A stretch of DNA of 64,000 nt from G963674685 sp963674685 (lineage in GTDB: Bacteria; Lernaellota; Lernaellaia; JACKCT01): assembly GCA_963674685.2 (NCBI GenBank), contig CAXXWT010000001.1:62001-126000 (forward strand). Direction: 5' to 3'. Below the pieces are notes generated by a model. That model made no database searches, was not told the origin of the DNA, and worked only from the letters and a program-made list of their open reading frames with translations. Positions 60,352-64,000 of the stretch are shown here, piece after piece; position 1 is the stretch's first letter; each line of letters opens with the position of its first letter. The translations under genes and the position numbers were made by a program.

Positions 60352-60656
60352 GGATTATTTTTCCTCTCATTGGCGCGTTTTTGCATGAGCAAATCCCTAA
60401 CCGCCGGGGGAATGAAAACATTTTCGAGATCGAATCGCGACAGTTCCCGCGACAGTGCGCCGAGGCGTTCCATCGGCCCCATTCTCGAATCGATGACGAT
60501 CAGATTTTTTTCATGCAGCCGGCAACTGCCGTGATGAGAGCGGATCGGTCCCTGCATCAGACGTTCATAGCGAACGGTGACGTCCAGTTTTTCCGCGACT
60601 TCTTCCAGGTTCTGAAGCAGTTCCTGCGTCTTTTTATTTCCGGCTTGCGCTTTCAT
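60348..60656 (-). CDS. Conserved small protein, coupled to the DksA-like gene
   Basis: A 102-residue soluble protein. A helical N-terminal half (KKTQELLQNLEEVAEKLDVTVRYERL) is followed by GSCRLHEKNLIVIDSRMGPMERLGALSRELSRFDLENVFIPPAVRDLL. I recall similar proteins near dksA in delta-like genomes, but no function is known to me. ATGA overlap with the DksA-like gene suggests stoichiometric production. Confidence 0.68.
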   Translation of the reverse strand: MKAQAGNKKTQELLQNLEEVAEKLDVTVRYERLMQGPIRSHHGSCRLHEKNLIVIDSRMGPMERLGALSRELSRFDLENVFIPPAVRDLLMQKRANERKNNP

Positions 60657-60782
60657 TGAAGTAATGACTCGTTGGAAGTGATTTCAACAATCGCAAAGTT
60701 TGATTAAATCAACGTCCCTCGGCCTTGTCAACAAAATACGGTCATTTTTTGAGCTTTGATTCCGGCCGGAAAACGCTCGGGT

Positions 60783-61472
60783 TCAGTCGCGGGAACCGAA
60801 TATGGCCGTGCCGACCCTGACAAGCGTGGAGCCTTCTTCAACGGCGGCTTCAAAATCAGCCGTCATACCCATGGACAGGTCTTTGAAGCTGATGTCGGGA
60901 TGCGTCGCGGCCAGCTTGTCGCGAAGAATTTTTAGCTGCCTGAAAAAGGGCCGGACTTTTTCCGCCGGCCAGAAAGGAGGCATGGTCATCAGGCCGCGGA
61001 TCACGAGATTGTCCATGGTTTTTATCCGGTCGATCATGCCGGAAATCGCTTCGGGTTCGGCGCCGGATTTTTGCTCTTCCCCGGCGATGTCCACCTGCAG
61101 CAGGATCGGCAGCGTTCGTCCCAGATTGCCCGCGCGCTTCGACAATTCCGCGGCCAGGCTCGCCGAGTCCACGCTGTGCATGCAAAACGCGCTCGGCGCC
61201 ACGTAACGGACTTTGTTTTTCTGCAAATGACCGATGTAGTGCCAACGCAAATCCGGGTAGGAAATCTCGGCGGCTTTGTCGCGAAGCTCCTGAGCGTAGT
61301 TTTCACCGAAGTCTCGTTGGCCAGCCTCGTAGGCTTCGATAATCGCCTCGGCCGGCTGCTTTTTCGATACGGCCACCAGCGTGATTTCCGACGGATCGCG
61401 TCCGGCGCGTTTCGCGGCTTCGGCGATACGCTCACGAACGTCCTGTAAATTTTGCGCGATGGATGATGTCAT
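60783..61472 (-). CDS. YggS-family PLP homeostasis protein
   Basis: A 229-residue TIM-barrel protein. Lys37 in LVAVSKKQPAEAI binds PLP, followed by DFGENYAQELRDKA, LRWHYIGHLQKNKVRYV, HSVDSASLA, LLQVDIAGEEQKSG and SMGMTADFEAAVEEGSTLVRVGTAIFG, the complete YggS signature. It buffers PLP and affects amino acid balance. The start (61472) overlaps the Maf stop by 4 nt (ATGA); an upstream extension is not needed. Confidence 0.95.
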   Translation of the reverse strand: MTSSIAQNLQDVRERIAEAAKRAGRDPSEITLVAVSKKQPAEAIIEAYEAGQRDFGENYAQELRDKAAEISYPDLRWHYIGHLQKNKVRYVAPSAFCMHSVDSASLAAELSKRAGNLGRTLPILLQVDIAGEEQKSGAEPEAISGMIDRIKTMDNLVIRGLMTMPPFWPAEKVRPFFRQLKILRDKLAATHPDISFKDLSMGMTADFEAAVEEGSTLVRVGTAIFGSRD

Positions 61473-62074
61473 AATTCGAAAATCCAGTTCGGGCCGAGCA
61501 GCTCTTCGATGTCTTCCATAAGCTCCGCCAGCGGCAGACCCACGACGCATGAATAGCTGCCTTTGACGCCGCGCACAAGCGATGCGCCGATTCCCTGAAT
61601 GGCGTAAGCCCCGGCCTTGTCCATCGACTCCCCGGTTTGAATATACCAGCGGATGCGCTCGGCGCTCAAAGGGCGGATTTCCACGCGCGTGGATACGGCG
61701 CGCTGCCTGAAGATGCCCGCGTCTTTTCCGATGAGAGTGTAGGAGGAAAAGACTACGTGAAAACGTCCGGCGATCATCCCCAGCATCTTCTCGGCTTCGG
61801 GGGCGTCGGCGGGCTTGCCCAGGATATGCTCATCGACGACCACGGCCGTGTCGACGCCCAGCACCAACGCGTCGGGATTATCGGCGGCGATGAACTCCGC
61901 CTTTTCTTTGGACAGGCGCAAGGTATGTTCGTCGGGTTTTTCGCCGTCGAGCAAAATCTCCTCGATATCGGAAGGCATGATCTCGAAGTTTAAACCCATG
62001 TCGCGCAGCATCCTGCGTCGGCGGGGGCTTTGACTGGCGAGAATGAATCGTTTGGGAACGTTTTTCATAACCAT
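61469..62074 (-). CDS. maf: Maf-family nucleotide pyrophosphatase
   Basis: A 201-residue protein starting MVMKNVPKRFILASQSPRRRRML. The N-terminal SxSPRR motif, EKA(E), LGVDTAVVVDEHILGKP and GAYAIQGIGASLVRGVKGSYSCVVGLPL are all Maf features. Maf proteins hydrolyse non-canonical or specific NTPs and are linked to septum regulation. Start choice between 62074 and 62068 is open. Forms an operon with yggS. Confidence 0.92.
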   Translation of the reverse strand: MVMKNVPKRFILASQSPRRRRMLRDMGLNFEIMPSDIEEILLDGEKPDEHTLRLSKEKAEFIAADNPDALVLGVDTAVVVDEHILGKPADAPEAEKMLGMIAGRFHVVFSSYTLIGKDAGIFRQRAVSTRVEIRPLSAERIRWYIQTGESMDKAGAYAIQGIGASLVRGVKGSYSCVVGLPLAELMEDIEELLGPNWIFEL

Positions 62075-62482
62075 TTTCTTTTTAAAGTGTCGAACTCCGC
62101 AAAAGCCGATCCGGCAAACGAGGCGGATGTTAGCCTCTTCGACCGAGTGAATCAACTTTGGAAGTGAATTTTCAGATACTTCCCTGCACCCATTTCATGG
62201 GTTTGGGATTATTAGAGCGCCCGTTTGATCTCCGGTGCATAATATTTTGTAAGGAAATACGCAGATTAAATGATCAATACCTATCGCCCTTTGCGGGATT
62301 CATTTGAATCGTGGTTCACTTCGGCCTTGTCCACGCAGGAGAAACCACAAGATTCTTTCCCCTTGTCACTTGCTCCGGCTATTGATCTTGATCGGCTTCG
62401 TAGGCATTTTCATCCTTCATCCTTCCTATTTCATCCCTTCATGTCTTGACCCTTGCCGCCTTTTTGGTGCTATCTTGACGCC
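62075..62482. other. Intergenic gap before uvrC with simple repeats
   Basis: No gene I can support in the 408 bp. It contains a GAAGGATGAAGGAT-like simple stretch on the minus strand (about 62409-62440), similar to stretches near 52594 and 57483, suggesting a dispersed low-complexity sequence. Confidence 0.5.
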
Positions 62483-64000
62483 ATGCTCAAGCCGAAGCTT
62501 GTCGAAAAGCTGAAAATTGTTCCCGAATCACCCGGCGTATACCTGTGGAAAGATAAAAACGGCGTCGTCATTTACGTGGGCAAGGCGAAAGTCCTGCGCA
62601 ACCGCGTGCGGAGCTATCAGGCCAGGCACAAGGATCTGAAAACGCGCGTTATGGTCGCCACCGCCGATCAGCTCGACTGGATGGTGACCGAGTCGGAAAA
62701 AGCGGCTCTGATTCTGGAAAACACGCTGATAAAAAAATACAGGCCGCAGTTCAACATCGCGCTGCGCGACGACAAGAATTTTCTTTCCATCAAACTCACC
62801 ATGAAGGACAAATATCCCCGACTGACGCTGGTGCGCAAGATTCTTCGCGACGGTTCGATTTATTATGGCCCTTACTCAAACGCTCGCGCGGCGAGAAACA
62901 CACTCAACTACCTCAACAGGCACTTCAAGCTGCGGGAGTGCAACAACCGCCAGTTCAACGCGCGCACGCGCCCGTGCCTGAATTATCAGATCGGACGCAG
63001 CAGCGGGCCGTGCTGCGGCAAAATTTCCGAGCAGGATTACGGCCGCATCGTCAAGCAGGTGCGGATGTTCTTCGAGGGCAAGGGCGAGATGCTGATCCGT
63101 GAACTCGAAGAGGATATGGCCGCGGCCTCCGAGGATTTACGTTTTGAGGACGCAGCGCGGTTGCGGGATTTGATTTTCGACATGCGCAAAACCCTGGAGA
63201 AGCAGGAGTCGGAGAATCCCGACCAGGTGGACCGGGACGTTTTCGGTCTATACCGGGAAGGCGCGTCGGGATGCGTGCTGGCCATATTCATCCGGCAGGG
63301 AAAGACCATCGGCCAGCGATGCTTTCCTTTCACGAATCAGGAAGACGACGACGGCGATCTCATCGCGCAGGTCGCGCAGGCTTATTACGCCGCCGGCGCC
63401 GTCGTTCCCGAAGAAATCCTGTCCCCGCAAAGCTGGGGCGATATGGCCGACACGCTGGCGGACTGGCTCAACGATCTGCGCGGTGCGAAAGTCCGCCTGA
63501 TAACGCCGCAACGCGGAGACAAGGTGAAGCTGGTTGCGGTGGCGAATCAAAACGCGAAGCAGCAATTCGAGCAAAGGCGCGCGCGCCTGGCCGACGCCAG
63601 GGAGATTTTGACAGGCCTGCAAAGGAAGCTTCATCTGCCGAAAATTCCCATCGTCGTCGAGTGTTACGACATCAGCAACGTGCAGGGGCGAAGCGCCGTG
63701 GGCAGCCAGGTGACTTTCGTCGAAGGGCAGCCGGATAAAAACCGCTATCGCCGATACAGAATCCGCATCAAAGATACACCGGACGATTACGCCATGATGC
63801 GCGAGGTGCTGACCCGGCGCGTGAAAAGGGCAATCGAGGAAAATTACTGGCCGGACCTCATTCTCGTCGACGGCGGGCGGGGGCAGCTTTCCATCGCCCA
63901 GAGCGTTTTGCGCGAGCTTGGCGCCGAGCAGATACCGCTGGCGGCGATCACGAAGATCAAGGATCGGGAGCCGGACGACCGGGGGCCGGAGGATATGGCC
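62483..64000 (+). CDS. uvrC: Excinuclease ABC subunit C, 3' end missing
   Basis: The frame runs from ATG 62483 to the window end without a stop (506 codons). It has the GIY-YIG nuclease (GVYLWKDKNGVVIYVGKAK), LILENTLIKKYRPQFNI, YYGPYSNARAARNTL, Cys-rich RPCLNYQIGRSSGPCCG, the UVR coiled coil (LRFEDAARLRDLIFD), and the C-terminal nuclease domain with ECYDISNVQGRSAVGS and LILVDGGRGQL. UvrC makes both incisions in nucleotide excision repair with UvrA and UvrB. The last part (the HhH region) is outside the window. The Shine-Dalgarno is weak; the frame begins with standard UvrC residues. Confidence 0.95.
   Translation, partial: MLKPKLVEKLKIVPESPGVYLWKDKNGVVIYVGKAKVLRNRVRSYQARHKDLKTRVMVATADQLDWMVTESEKAALILENTLIKKYRPQFNIALRDDKNFLSIKLTMKDKYPRLTLVRKILRDGSIYYGPYSNARAARNTLNYLNRHFKLRECNNRQFNARTRPCLNYQIGRSSGPCCGKISEQDYGRIVKQVRMFFEGKGEMLIRELEEDMAAASEDLRFEDAARLRDLIFDMRKTLEKQESENPDQVDRDVFGLYREGASGCVLAIFIRQGKTIGQRCFPFTNQEDDDGDLIAQVAQAYYAAGAVVPEEILSPQSWGDMADTLADWLNDLRGAKVRLITPQRGDKVKLVAVANQNAKQQFEQRRARLADAREILTGLQRKLHLPKIPIVVECYDISNVQGRSAVGSQVTFVEGQPDKNRYRRYRIRIKDTPDDYAMMREVLTRRVKRAIEENYWPDLILVDGGRGQLSIAQSVLRELGAEQIPLAAITKIKDREPDDRGPEDMA

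Overview
The window is a GC-rich, gene-dense chromosomal segment from a Gram-negative bacterium. Envelope genes set the character: two RND efflux operons, a TolC-like outer membrane factor, many signal peptides and lipoproteins, an M50 membrane protease, DksA/TraR and HU proteins, and an NtrC/NifA-type activator. Several exported proteins carry a run of aspartates just after the lipobox, often ending in (T/S)ASP. I associate that linker with uncultured Deltaproteobacteria-like lineages such as 'Lernaellota', but this is an impression, not a test. No rRNA, tRNA, intact insertion sequence, prophage or CRISPR array is visible.

Layout. 0-1.4 kb: 5'-truncated MBOAT-like acyltransferase. 1.5-6.6 kb: PAS protein and an RND pump plus adaptor. 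6.7-8.5 kb: Asp-linker lipoprotein and small permease. 8.5-9.75 kb: AT-richer island with a DUF488 gene facing an unknown gene. 9.8-13.7 kb: three-gene operon (GNAT/CelD-like, membrane spermidine-synthase-like fusion, secreted protein). 13.9-18.4 kb: haem-motif lipoprotein, membrane protein, HU, SprA-related protein, sulfatase-fold lipoprotein, SpoU methylase. 18.8-24.6 kb: acyl-CoA dehydrogenase, Spy-like protein, AmtB and a divergent NifA-like activator. 24.6-25.1 kb: repeats and a transposase remnant. 25.2-31.6 kb: TetR-OMF-adaptor-RND operon with a readable promoter and operator.

31.8-37.5 kb: a surface or natural-product decoration cassette with an amidotransferase, two tandem SGNH-like proteins, a carbamoyltransferase and two very small membrane proteins. 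37.5-46.3 kb: ceramidase-like lipoprotein, C45 peptidase-like hydrolase, threonine-synthase-like enzyme with RidA, archaeal-type valyl-tRNA synthetase and another Asp-linker lipoprotein. 46.6-50.9 kb: mutasome-like dnaE2 and imuB-like genes behind a promoter whose spacer holds a GTTC-N7-GTTC SOS-type box. 50.9-53.1 kb: repeat-rich, gene-poor, AT-richer island. 53.1-55.0 kb: secreted repeat protein with a long Asp-repeat tract. 55.1-64.0 kb: two overlapping Gfo/Idh-type genes, NCS2 purine permease, M50 peptidase, DksA-like and partner, YggS, Maf, and the 5' part of uvrC running off the end.

Most operons use 1-, 4-, 8- or 11-nt stop/start overlaps, and many start calls rest on clear Shine-Dalgarno sequences. 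The best candidates for new biology are the carbamoyltransferase/SGNH cassette, the DUF488 convergent pair, the catalytically degenerate ImuB with its SOS-like operator, and the dispersed hairpin repeats around 50.9-52.6 kb.
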